From NCBI GenBank assembly GCA_964467985.1, contig CAYXTP010000007.1, forward strand, positions 124,001-188,000: a stretch of 64,000 bases of DNA. Direction: 5' to 3'. Source of the DNA: GCA-2720975 sp964467985 (lineage in GTDB: Bacteria; Planctomycetota; UBA1135; GCA-002686595). The notes under the pieces were generated by a model. That model was given only the letters and a program-made list of their open reading frames with translations, made no database searches and was not told the origin of the DNA. Positions 8,294-16,090 of the stretch are shown piece by piece; the first letter of the stretch is position 1, and the number at the start of each line of letters is the position of its first letter. Made by a program: the position numbers and the translations under genes.

Positions 8294-9886
8294 ATGAGCG
8301 AACTAGGAACTCCCGGCGGCCAGGGATGGCCCGAACACTTCAACCTCTGTACCTACTACCTCGACCACAACATCGAGGCGGGGCGCGGCGCGAAGACCGC
8401 CTTGATATGCGGTGATAGGAAGCACACCTATGCCAGCCTTCAGGCGCGCGTCATTCGCTTGACTGCCGCCCTGCGCGGAATGGGGCTCGGGGCTGAAGAT
8501 CGGGTTTTGATTGTCTTGCCGGATGTCTTGGAGTTTGCCGAGACGTGGTTCGCCACCCTGCGCGCTGGCGGGGTATTCGCGATGGTTAACCCATTGATGA
8601 AATCGAAGGACTACGCCTATTACCTGGAGTACACCAAGGCCCGGGTTCTGGTGACGGATTCCTCCGTGCTTCCCGAAATTGAAGAGGCCGCAAGATCCTC
8701 ACCCCACCTACACGGCGTCCTTGTCGTTGGGTCGGAATGCGACGAATTCAAAGACTACGACGAGGCGATTGATGACCAGCCAGAGGGCTCCCCGGACGGA
8801 TTCGTACAACTCACGAAGCCAGACGACTTAGCGGGCTGGCTATTCACTTCAGGTTCTACGGGAGAACCCAAGGCCTGCGTGCACATGCAGCGCGACTTCG
8901 CGTTCTCGACCGAGACCTTTGCCTTGCAGGTGGCTGGGTACCAAGAAGGCGATGTGTGCCTCTCCGTTCCCAAGCTCTTCTTTGGGTACGCGACGGGCAC
9001 CAACCTGATGTTTCCCTTCAGAGTGGGCGCCACAGTCATCCTCTTCCCCGAACGCTCCACCCCTGACGCTCTGTTTGATCTGATCGAGAAGTATCACCCG
9101 TCCTTCCTGACGGCCGTTCCGACACTGATCAACAACATGTTGAGGTCCGAGCGCTGCGATCAGGTCGACCTGTCGTGTCTGCGCGTTTGCCTGTCCGCAG
9201 GCGAGGCACTGCCGGCGAGCTTGTACGAGCAGTGGTTGGAGCGCACAGGTGTCGAGATCCTGGACGGAATCGGATCGGCAGAGATGTTCCACATCTACAT
9301 CTCCAACCGTGTGGGGGATGTGCGAATCGGTAGTCTCGGCACCCCCGTTCCGGGGTACACGGCGGAGATCATCGGTCCGGATGGCAAGCAGGTTCCAACC
9401 GGGGAGCCTGGCCGGCTCCGCATTCGGGGAGGGTCGACTGCGCTTTGCTACTGGGGAGACAAGGCCAAGTCGCACGAGACTTTCCAAGCGGATGCCTGCA
9501 CTACAGCAGACATTTTCCGCGTTGACGGGGAGGGCTACTATCAATACGTGGGCCGCGATGACGACCTGCTGAAGGTGAGTGGAATCTGGGTCTCTCCCTT
9601 GGAAATCGAGAATGCCCTGCTCACTCACCCCGCTGTGGACGAGGTCTGCGTCATTGGCCGCGCCGATACGGACGATCTTGTCAAACCGCAGGCTTTCGTC
9701 GTCTTGGCGGGTGGGTTCAACGGCGACACGGCCCTGGCCGTCGACCTCAAAGCCCATGTGAAAGAGCGCTTGGCGCCCTACAAGTACCCCCGCTGGTTTG
9801 AGTGGTGCGACGATCTCCCGAAGAATGACCGAGGCAAGGTCAACCGCAAGCTGCTGAAGTCGACGGGCCCGGTACGGGCAACCTGA
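8294..9886 (+). CDS. Benzoate/2-aminobenzoate-type CoA ligase
   Basis: A 530-residue ANL-family adenylating enzyme. The start ATG at 8294 is chosen because the family begins with EHFNLCTYYLDHNIEAGRG, as in benzoate-CoA ligases; 34 upstream in-frame codons show no conservation. Motifs are FTSGSTGEPKACVHMQRD (P-loop), the aromatic-acid pocket region YATGTNLMFPF, DGIGSAEMFHIYISN, YYQYVGRDDDLLKVSG and the C-terminal PKNDRGKVNRK lysine. It makes aryl-CoA from acid, ATP and CoA. With a kynureninase-like enzyme upstream, anthranilate is the most economical substrate, but benzoate or hydroxybenzoate are possible. Confidence 0.88.
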   Translation: MSELGTPGGQGWPEHFNLCTYYLDHNIEAGRGAKTALICGDRKHTYASLQARVIRLTAALRGMGLGAEDRVLIVLPDVLEFAETWFATLRAGGVFAMVNPLMKSKDYAYYLEYTKARVLVTDSSVLPEIEEAARSSPHLHGVLVVGSECDEFKDYDEAIDDQPEGSPDGFVQLTKPDDLAGWLFTSGSTGEPKACVHMQRDFAFSTETFALQVAGYQEGDVCLSVPKLFFGYATGTNLMFPFRVGATVILFPERSTPDALFDLIEKYHPSFLTAVPTLINNMLRSERCDQVDLSCLRVCLSAGEALPASLYEQWLERTGVEILDGIGSAEMFHIYISNRVGDVRIGSLGTPVPGYTAEIIGPDGKQVPTGEPGRLRIRGGSTALCYWGDKAKSHETFQADACTTADIFRVDGEGYYQYVGRDDDLLKVSGIWVSPLEIENALLTHPAVDEVCVIGRADTDDLVKPQAFVVLAGGFNGDTALAVDLKAHVKERLAPYKYPRWFEWCDDLPKNDRGKVNRKLLKSTGPVRAT

Positions 9887-9933
9887 CCGCAGCGATCGCC
9901 GCCGGCTCCGGAGATGGGTAGAATTCCCGCACC

Positions 9934-10707
9934 ATGCCCGAACTTGCCAAGCAGACCTGGCCCGAAGCCCAAGAACTCCTTGGGCCTGACACCGTCGCCA
10001 TTGTTCCGATCGGCAGCACCGAGCCACACGGTCCGCATCTACCCCTGGATACGGACGTGACGATCGCTCTGGCCCAAACGCAGCTGGCCTCCACGATGCT
10101 TGAGGCTCGTGGCGTCAGGACGGCCGTGCTTCCGGCCGTGCCCTACGGCGTGACTCACTGGACGCACGGCTTTGCAGGCACGGTCACGTTGCGTCCTGGC
10201 ACCCTTTGGTCTCTGTTGGAGGACATCGTCGAGAGTCTCGAGGAGATGGGTGTCAGGTACATCGTGTTCTCCAACGGGCACCTCGAGCCCGGGCACATTG
10301 AAGTCCTGCGCGGCTTGCCCCTGGACTACCAGCAAGAGAAGAAGGGGTCAGCCCAGGTGATATTTCCCGACAATACCCGTCGCCGCTGGGCGCAGACCTT
10401 GGGTGACGAGTTCGCCGGTGGGGATTGTCATGCGGGTCGCTACGAATCAAGCATCGTTCTGAAGGCGGATCCCGAGGGTGTGCGGGAAGATGAGCGCGTT
10501 CGACTGGAGCCCGTCGAAATCGGGCTCGTGGGTCGGATTCGCGAGGGAGCCAAGAGCTTTCAGGAGTGTGGTGCGGACCAGGCCTATTGTGGTGCGCCGG
10601 CGGAGGCCAGTGCGGCTGAGGGTGAAGCCCACATTAAGCAGCTTGCCACCATGATCGTCACGAGCGTTGAAGAGACTTGGCCCCAATTGTTCGGCGGCAC
10701 ATCATGA
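9934..10707 (+). CDS. Creatininase/amidohydrolase family protein
   Basis: A 257-residue protein with the binuclear metal signature of creatininases: PIGSTEPHGPHLPLDTD (Glu, His, Asp), FSNGHLEPGH and GGDCHAGRYESSIVL with a further His and Glu. The family cleaves C-N bonds in cyclic or linear amides (creatinine amidohydrolase, FAPy deformylase-type enzymes, MftE). In a tryptophan/kynurenine setting it could replace an arylformamidase or hydrolyse another amide, but nothing in the sequence fixes the substrate. Its stop overlaps the thioesterase start, so the two are translationally coupled. Confidence 0.82.
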   Translation: MPELAKQTWPEAQELLGPDTVAIVPIGSTEPHGPHLPLDTDVTIALAQTQLASTMLEARGVRTAVLPAVPYGVTHWTHGFAGTVTLRPGTLWSLLEDIVESLEEMGVRYIVFSNGHLEPGHIEVLRGLPLDYQQEKKGSAQVIFPDNTRRRWAQTLGDEFAGGDCHAGRYESSIVLKADPEGVREDERVRLEPVEIGLVGRIREGAKSFQECGADQAYCGAPAEASAAEGEAHIKQLATMIVTSVEETWPQLFGGTS

Positions 10708-11144
10708 TGCCCTACAACACTGTGCTGCAGGTTCGCTTTGGCCACGTGGACCCCGCGGGGATCGTCTATTTTCCTCGCATCTACGATTACCTTCATGACG
10801 TCTTCGAGGAGTTGTGGGAGAAGCACGTAGGGCAGCGCTACTACCACCTGCTGATGGAGAGGAACCTCGGTTTCCCTCTGGTGCATTCGAGCGTCGATTT
10901 CAAATCACCATTGCGATTCGGGGATCGGCCTATCGTGAGCGTCAGCTGCTACAAACTGGGTCGGGCATCCCTTGGCCTGCGCTACGTTTTTCGCCTTGGG
11001 CAGACCATTTGCCTCGAAGCGCAACAGATCACTGCGTGCATCGACCTTGGCAACATGAAGTCGGTCGAGATTCCCGCGATCTTCCGTGACAAGTTTGCTG
11101 AACTCCTTGAGGAAGGCGTCGAGAACGCGGGCACCAAGCAATGA
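10704..11144 (+). CDS. 4-hydroxybenzoyl-CoA thioesterase-type hotdog protein
   Basis: A 146-residue hotdog thioesterase. The start ATG 10704 overlaps the previous stop as ATGA. RFGHVDPAGIVYFPRIYDY carries the catalytic Asp of the 4-HBT/YbgC class, followed by the long helix DVFEELWEKHVG and PLRFGDRPIVSVSCYKLG. It hydrolyses aryl- or acyl-CoA esters and is the expected partner of an aromatic CoA pathway, either for a pathway step or for rescue of CoA from dead-end thioesters. It is coupled to metF by a second ATGA overlap. Confidence 0.87.
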   Translation: MMPYNTVLQVRFGHVDPAGIVYFPRIYDYLHDVFEELWEKHVGQRYYHLLMERNLGFPLVHSSVDFKSPLRFGDRPIVSVSCYKLGRASLGLRYVFRLGQTICLEAQQITACIDLGNMKSVEIPAIFRDKFAELLEEGVENAGTKQ

Positions 11145-12010
11145 GGATTGTGGACCTTTATGGGCAGGGTCGCCCCATCTTCAGCTTTGAGTTTTTTCCT
11201 CCCAAGACCGAGGCGGGCGAAAGCAAGTTAATGGAGACCATGGCCGACTTGAAGTCGGCCGTCGAACCAGACTACGTGTCCGTGACCTACGGTGCGGGTG
11301 GAAGCACGCGTGACCAAACCCACGGTGTCGTGACGCGCATTCAGAACGAATTGGGCATCACCGGCATGGCACACCAGACATGTGTGGCGGCCAGCCGGGC
11401 CGACATTTCGGCCAACGTGACCCGATTGATTCAATCGGGCGTAGAAAACGTGCTGGCACTGAGGGGGGATCCACCTGAAATGGAGGACAGTTGGCAGCCT
11501 CCTGCTGACGGGTTTTCGCATGCCAACGAGCTCCTCGAGTTCCTGAGCGAGGAGTTTGACCTCTCACTCGGAGCTGCTTGCTATCCGGAGGTGCATCCCG
11601 AGGCAGCAAGCTCGGCGGATGACTTGCAGTGGACCCGCGCCAAGGTGCAAAGCGGCGCTGGCTTTCTGACCACGCAGCTGTTTTTCGATCCGGAGCGGTA
11701 TGTGCGATTCGCTGAGCGGGCACGCGCGGCGGGTATCGACGTGCCCATCGTCCCCGGCATCATGCCCATCACCAACCTGGGACAGATCGAGCGCTTCACG
11801 AAGATGTGTGGTGCCGAGCTGCCGGAGCCGCTGCGGGCGCGGTTGCAACGCTGCGGTGACGACGAAGCTGCTGTCATGGCAACGGGAATCGAGCACGCCA
11901 TAACTCAATGCCGTGAGTTGCTGGAGTCTGGGGCGCCAGGCTTGCACTTCTACACCCTCAATAAGAGCCACGCGACGCGCTCGATTCTGGCCGCTCTTCG
12001 CCAGCTCTAG
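11141..12010 (+). CDS. metF: Methylenetetrahydrofolate reductase
   Basis: A 289-residue MetF TIM barrel of normal bacterial length. It has FSFEFFPPKTEAGE with the catalytic Glu, YVSVTYGAGGSTRDQT, LALRGDPP, the FAD-contacting FLTTQLFFDPERY and PIVPGIMPITN. It reduces 5,10-methylene-THF to 5-methyl-THF for methionine and SAM supply. It is the last gene of the plus-strand run and overlaps the thioesterase stop. Its TAG stop shares a CTAG with the stop of the convergent aminotransferase gene. Coupling to the CoA catabolic genes is unusual and has no obvious metabolic reason. Confidence 0.95.
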   Translation: MRIVDLYGQGRPIFSFEFFPPKTEAGESKLMETMADLKSAVEPDYVSVTYGAGGSTRDQTHGVVTRIQNELGITGMAHQTCVAASRADISANVTRLIQSGVENVLALRGDPPEMEDSWQPPADGFSHANELLEFLSEEFDLSLGAACYPEVHPEAASSADDLQWTRAKVQSGAGFLTTQLFFDPERYVRFAERARAAGIDVPIVPGIMPITNLGQIERFTKMCGAELPEPLRARLQRCGDDEAAVMATGIEHAITQCRELLESGAPGLHFYTLNKSHATRSILAALRQL

Positions 12011-13032
12011 AGACTCTTCAAGCAGTCCGAGAGAGTCTTCAGGAAGTGCTCGATTTGCTCCATCGGTGCGACCGTGATGCGGACGTAGTCACGAATTCGC
12101 TCGTCGTCGAATCGGCGAACGGCGATTTTTTTCTCCAGCAGGGCGGCTTGGATGGACGCACCCGGGTGATTTGAGTGGGTGGCCAGGACGCCGACCGAGT
12201 TGGAGGGCAATACACTGAAGCCAAGCTGCTCCAATCCCTCCACCAAGCGAGTTCGGTTGGCCACCAGCTCGTCACGCAGATCTTCGAACGAAGACTGACG
12301 CCGGATGGCCTCCAAGGCCATGACCTGGGCTAACGCATTGACGTTGAAGACGTCCTTTTGCGCAAGCATTCGGGCGATCAGTTTTTCATTGGCGATGCAG
12401 TAGCCAAGGCGCAGCCCGGCCATTCCGTAGAACTTCGAGAAGCTCCGGACGAAGGCCATGTTCTGAGGCAGCGGACAGGGAATGGTGTCGTGGCCATACT
12501 CGCCGTAGACGTTGTCCCAAATAACGAAGGAGTCTTCGCTGGCTGCGAGTTGCATTAACTCTTCGGTGGGCATGCTTCGGCCGGTGATCGCATTAGGCGA
12601 ATCCACGACGGCTAGGCCTTTGAATCCTGATGTGTCTAGATGGCCTGTCTCAAAGGCGTTGCCGGGCAGGATTTGTTGCGTAAAGCCGAGGCGTTCAGCG
12701 AGCAAGTCATAGACTTTGAAACGCACATCGAGAACGTGCATGCAGTCGTACGAGTCATGCAGGACTCCGAACAGATCGGATAGCACTTCGTCGGCGCCGT
12801 TGCCGAGAAAAACGCTCTCGGCGGAGACTCCATACAGCTCGGCGATCGCCGTTCGGAGGGGCAAGCATGTGGCATCCGGGTAGGACGAGATTGCCGCCTG
12901 TTCAATCAAGTCGCGAGCTGCATCTACGGCCCAGTCGCGTCCGACAAGGAGGTTCTCGTTGCGATGCAGGCACAGGACATCCTCCATCGAAACCTGGACG
13001 CCTGGGTCGTATGTAGATTTGAATTCGCTCAC
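12007..13032 (-). CDS. HisC-like PLP aminotransferase of the NRPS locus
   Basis: A 341-residue fold-type I aminotransferase of the histidinol-phosphate/aromatic aminotransferase group. It shows LHRNENLLVG near the N-terminus, VFLGNGADEVLSDLF, VIWDNVYGEYG with the cofactor Asp region, and RSFSKFYGMAGLRLGY with the Schiff-base Lys. It ends with VRITVAPMEQIEHFL. It overlaps the upstream stand-alone C-domain gene by 4 bp, so it belongs to the NRPS locus rather than to histidine biosynthesis; no other his gene is present. With the MppJ-like methyltransferase at 23596 it could transaminate a beta-methylated 2-oxo acid to the amino acid, which is inference. Confidence 0.85.
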   Translation of the reverse strand: MSEFKSTYDPGVQVSMEDVLCLHRNENLLVGRDWAVDAARDLIEQAAISSYPDATCLPLRTAIAELYGVSAESVFLGNGADEVLSDLFGVLHDSYDCMHVLDVRFKVYDLLAERLGFTQQILPGNAFETGHLDTSGFKGLAVVDSPNAITGRSMPTEELMQLAASEDSFVIWDNVYGEYGHDTIPCPLPQNMAFVRSFSKFYGMAGLRLGYCIANEKLIARMLAQKDVFNVNALAQVMALEAIRRQSSFEDLRDELVANRTRLVEGLEQLGFSVLPSNSVGVLATHSNHPGASIQAALLEKKIAVRRFDDERIRDYVRITVAPMEQIEHFLKTLSDCLKSL

Positions 13033-14654
13033 TGCGGACCCTCAGGGTTATTGCGACGGCGCCCCGATCGCTTGCGCAGCCCCTTGAGCTTGGCTTGCGT
13101 AGATTGCTTGAGGTTCATGGCAGCTTCTTGTTCGGCCGTGGAGTCGGATTCCTGCAGGCTCAAGACGAGTTCTTGTAGTCGAATCTGCGGATTGTCCAGC
13201 ACGCTGCTCAGGATTGTCAGGTAGCGGGCCACGAATCGTTCCATCGTGGCGTGCTCGAACAGGTCGCGACTGTACTCAAGTGTCCCTTCGATGCCGTCCG
13301 GCATGTCCCACAAAAAGATGGCGATGTCGTATCGAGCGTTGTCAAACTTCACCTGCACGGGTGTCATCACGAGCCCGGGTAGTTCAATCGTCTCGATCTG
13401 TCCCATCTCCAATCCGTATCCGTAAACGGCCGGATTGCGGTCGGGGGTCAGAAGGGAGAACTGCACTTGAAAGAGTGGGTTGCGACCCAGATCACGGCCC
13501 GGCTGAACCTGGGCGAGGATTTGCGTCAAGGGCAAGTCCTGGTGAGACCACGCCCCGATTGTCGTTTCTCGAACCCGTCGCAGGAGTTCATCAAAACCTG
13601 GATCGCCGGATAGGTCCGTTCGCAGGGCGAGCATGTTGACAAGGAACCCGATCAGTCCCTCGAGCTCGCTCCGATTCCTGTGGGCCACTGCCGACCCAAT
13701 GAGCATGTCCGTTTGCTTGCTCCTCTCGTGCAACAGTGCGAGGAATGCTGCATTCAACGTCATGAACAGCGTCACCCCTTGCTGTTGCGAGAGCTTGCGG
13801 AGCCGCGCGCTCAAGTCCTTCGGGACGCGAATTGCTGCATGCCGCCCTTTGAACGACTGAACCGGAGGGCGCGGATGATCTGTAGGAACCTCCGCACTGA
13901 CCAGTTCACCGGATAGCTGGGAGCGCCAATAGGCCAAGTGTTCCTCGAGCTTGGCACCCTGCAGAGTGTCACGTTGCCATGCCGCAAAATCTCCCATCTG
14001 AATGGGGAGCTCGTCGAGTGAGGATGGCTTTCCTGCTTGGTGGGCGCGATAGAGTGCCTTGAACTCGTCCGTGAACACTCCCATTGACCACCCATCGGTG
14101 GCGATGTGGTGGAAGTTCAGCACGAGGATGTGTTCGTCCTCAGCCAGGCGCATCAGAAAAGTCCTGAACAGTGGGCCGCGGGACAGATCGAACGGCTTAT
14201 GCGCGTCTTCGGTCGCCAGGCGGGTGGCTTCTTGCTCTGCCTCTTCGATGGGGCGGTCGGAGAGATCCGAGACTTGAAGTCGAAAGGGGTCGCGAGGGGG
14301 GAGCACTTGGTAGGGGCGTCCGTCGCGGGTCTCGATACTCATGCGCAGGGGGTCGTGCCGTGCGATGATCTCGCCCAGAGTCCTCTCCAGCGCGTTCAGG
14401 TCGAGTTCGCCGCTCAGGCGAACCGCTCCAGGCTGGTTGCTGCGGGCCTCGTTGGGTTCGAGTTGATCGAGGAACCAGAGGGCCTCCTGGGCAAAGCTCA
14501 GCGGGGCGGGACCCGTGTTCGTCCGGCGCGGGATTGACTCCTCCCTCCCAGGGGCGGCCATGCCCTTCTTCTTGAGCATCTTCGCCAGCAGTGCGCGTCG
14601 CGCAGGCGACAGTCCTTGCTGGGATGGCTGATCGGGTCCGCTCGGCTGGGGCAT
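13029..14654 (-). CDS. Stand-alone NRPS condensation-domain protein
   Basis: A 541-residue protein with a single condensation domain. The N-terminus has a linker SPARRALLAKMLKKKG (about 16-31), then PLSFAQEALWFLDQLEP (C1), an intact catalytic motif FHHIATDGWS (181-190), the later motifs around GSAVAHRNRSELEGLIGFLVNMLALRTDL and GRNPLFQVQFSL. The C-terminus is basic (KLKGLRKRSGRRRNN). The motifs look LCL-like. There is no A, T or TE domain, so it must act in trans, perhaps to form the last amide or ester or to release or cyclise the chain. It is translationally coupled to the aminotransferase gene. Confidence 0.9.
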   Translation of the reverse strand: MPQPSGPDQPSQQGLSPARRALLAKMLKKKGMAAPGREESIPRRTNTGPAPLSFAQEALWFLDQLEPNEARSNQPGAVRLSGELDLNALERTLGEIIARHDPLRMSIETRDGRPYQVLPPRDPFRLQVSDLSDRPIEEAEQEATRLATEDAHKPFDLSRGPLFRTFLMRLAEDEHILVLNFHHIATDGWSMGVFTDEFKALYRAHQAGKPSSLDELPIQMGDFAAWQRDTLQGAKLEEHLAYWRSQLSGELVSAEVPTDHPRPPVQSFKGRHAAIRVPKDLSARLRKLSQQQGVTLFMTLNAAFLALLHERSKQTDMLIGSAVAHRNRSELEGLIGFLVNMLALRTDLSGDPGFDELLRRVRETTIGAWSHQDLPLTQILAQVQPGRDLGRNPLFQVQFSLLTPDRNPAVYGYGLEMGQIETIELPGLVMTPVQVKFDNARYDIAIFLWDMPDGIEGTLEYSRDLFEHATMERFVARYLTILSSVLDNPQIRLQELVLSLQESDSTAEQEAAMNLKQSTQAKLKGLRKRSGRRRNNPEGPQ

Positions 14655-14687
14655 GCGCTAGGAACTGGGGCAGGAGCGCAGCAAGCG

Positions 14688-15962
14688 CTACAGGTCCGGG
14701 AAGGTATACAGGTAGGCCGAGCCGGAGTCGGCACCCGCATCATCGTCTCGCCAGGACCCGGTTACCAACAGCTTTCCCTTTAGAGCCACGTGAAAGCCAA
14801 AGGTATCTTGAGGCGCACCATCGGAGGGCTCGACCTTGCGGAACAGAGTCCAATTGTTGTTCCGATATCGATAGAGATAGACCGCTCCGGGTCCCAAGAA
14901 TTCGGTGAGCTTGACTGAGGCGCCCACGGCCAAGTTGTCTCCGTCGAGTGCGATCGAGAACCCGAAAAAATCGTAGGCCTTGCCATCACTGGGCACGATC
15001 TTGTTTTCGTCGGTCCAGGTCAATCCGTCGTGGCGCCAGACATAGGCCGCGCCGGATTGTGTGCCCTTGGCGTCGTTGCCATAGGCTCCGGCCGCGACCG
15101 TGCGCCCGTCGAGATAGACCGACCAACCCAAAAAACTGTTGGCTGCCGCGTCCGACGCGACCAGCTTCTGCTCTTGAACCCACTGGGATCCATTATGGCG
15201 GAAGAGGTAGACGGCCCCCGCATTGGAAGCCCCGTCGTCGTCTTGCCATGCACCCACTGCGATGACGCCATTACTCACGCTGACGTGCCTTCCGAACCCG
15301 TCAGAAGGGTCCAGTCCCGCAGGCCGCAGCTTCTGTTCTTGGACCCAGTCCAATCCGTTGAACCGATAGACGTAGGCAGCCCCCGCGTCCTTGCCACCGG
15401 CGTCTTCTTTCCAGGCACCCGCGACAACCACGTCGCCATCAACGGAAACGGAATTTCCCAAGCGGTCGTCGGCCTGGCCGTCGCTGGCCAGCAACTTCTG
15501 CTCTTGGATCCAAGAGTTTCCGTTGTAACGCCAGACATAGACCGACCCGCTTTGGGCGCCCCGGTCATCGTCCCAGTGGGTTCCCACAACGGCCAGGTTG
15601 CCATCCAGTTCGAGTGAGCGCCCGAAGTTGTCTCCCGCTTGTCCGTCACTTGGGATCAGCTTCTGCTCCTCGATCCACTGACGCCCATTGCAGCGGTATA
15701 CGAAGACCGCGCCTGAGTCCTTGCCCTTGTCGTCATCCCACTCGGAGGCCACGAGGGCCACGTTGCCATCCACAGCCATGGCGGCCCCGTAGATGTCTTT
15801 TTGGGCGAGGTCCGCTGGCTTGATCTTCCTCTCCCCAACCGCAACACAGTTCGGATTGCCCTTGACGCGAGCAGGGTTCCCGATCCCAACCTGGAAGCCC
15901 AGAGTGGCCGGGGTCCACAGGGAGAGCATGAAACACGCTGCGGGTATCTTGATCAACTTCAT
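14688..15962 (-). CDS. Secreted FG-GAP-type beta-propeller protein
   Basis: A 424-residue protein with an N-terminal signal peptide (KLIKIPAACFMLSLWTPATLG) and seven consecutive repeats of roughly 48-50 residues. Each repeat has the pattern DxFGxSVxLDGxxxxVGA, acidic loop DDDxGxxSGxxYVYR, then WxxEQKLxPSDG. Seven units imply a seven-bladed propeller, and the Asp-rich loops suggest calcium binding. Such proteins are secreted and are usually adhesive or structural. It lies between the stand-alone C gene and a sulfatase-like gene on the same strand; a link to the peptide product is not evident. Confidence 0.85.
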   Translation of the reverse strand: MKLIKIPAACFMLSLWTPATLGFQVGIGNPARVKGNPNCVAVGERKIKPADLAQKDIYGAAMAVDGNVALVASEWDDDKGKDSGAVFVYRCNGRQWIEEQKLIPSDGQAGDNFGRSLELDGNLAVVGTHWDDDRGAQSGSVYVWRYNGNSWIQEQKLLASDGQADDRLGNSVSVDGDVVVAGAWKEDAGGKDAGAAYVYRFNGLDWVQEQKLRPAGLDPSDGFGRHVSVSNGVIAVGAWQDDDGASNAGAVYLFRHNGSQWVQEQKLVASDAAANSFLGWSVYLDGRTVAAGAYGNDAKGTQSGAAYVWRHDGLTWTDENKIVPSDGKAYDFFGFSIALDGDNLAVGASVKLTEFLGPGAVYLYRYRNNNWTLFRKVEPSDGAPQDTFGFHVALKGKLLVTGSWRDDDAGADSGSAYLYTFPDL

Positions 15963-16090
15963 CGCGCAATTCCTCGGGCGGCTTCAGTCCGCCCAGTAGG
16001 TGAGAATCTGGGCGAGGCGTGCCAGGGGCGCCTCACGTGAATCATAGCCCGCCTGAGCAAAATTCTCATTCGCTCAGATGCGCAGACCCC

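Noticed and set aside
8849..10027. 392-codon minus-strand open frame opposite the CoA ligase
   Set aside because: The plus strand encodes a full ANL ligase with all motifs; the antisense translation is compositionally odd and matches nothing.
14688..15962. Regular DNA periodicity suspected to be a tandem-repeat or CRISPR-like array
   Set aside because: The periodicity of about 150 bp is coding: it corresponds to seven FG-GAP blades with divergent codons, not to short identical repeats with spacers.
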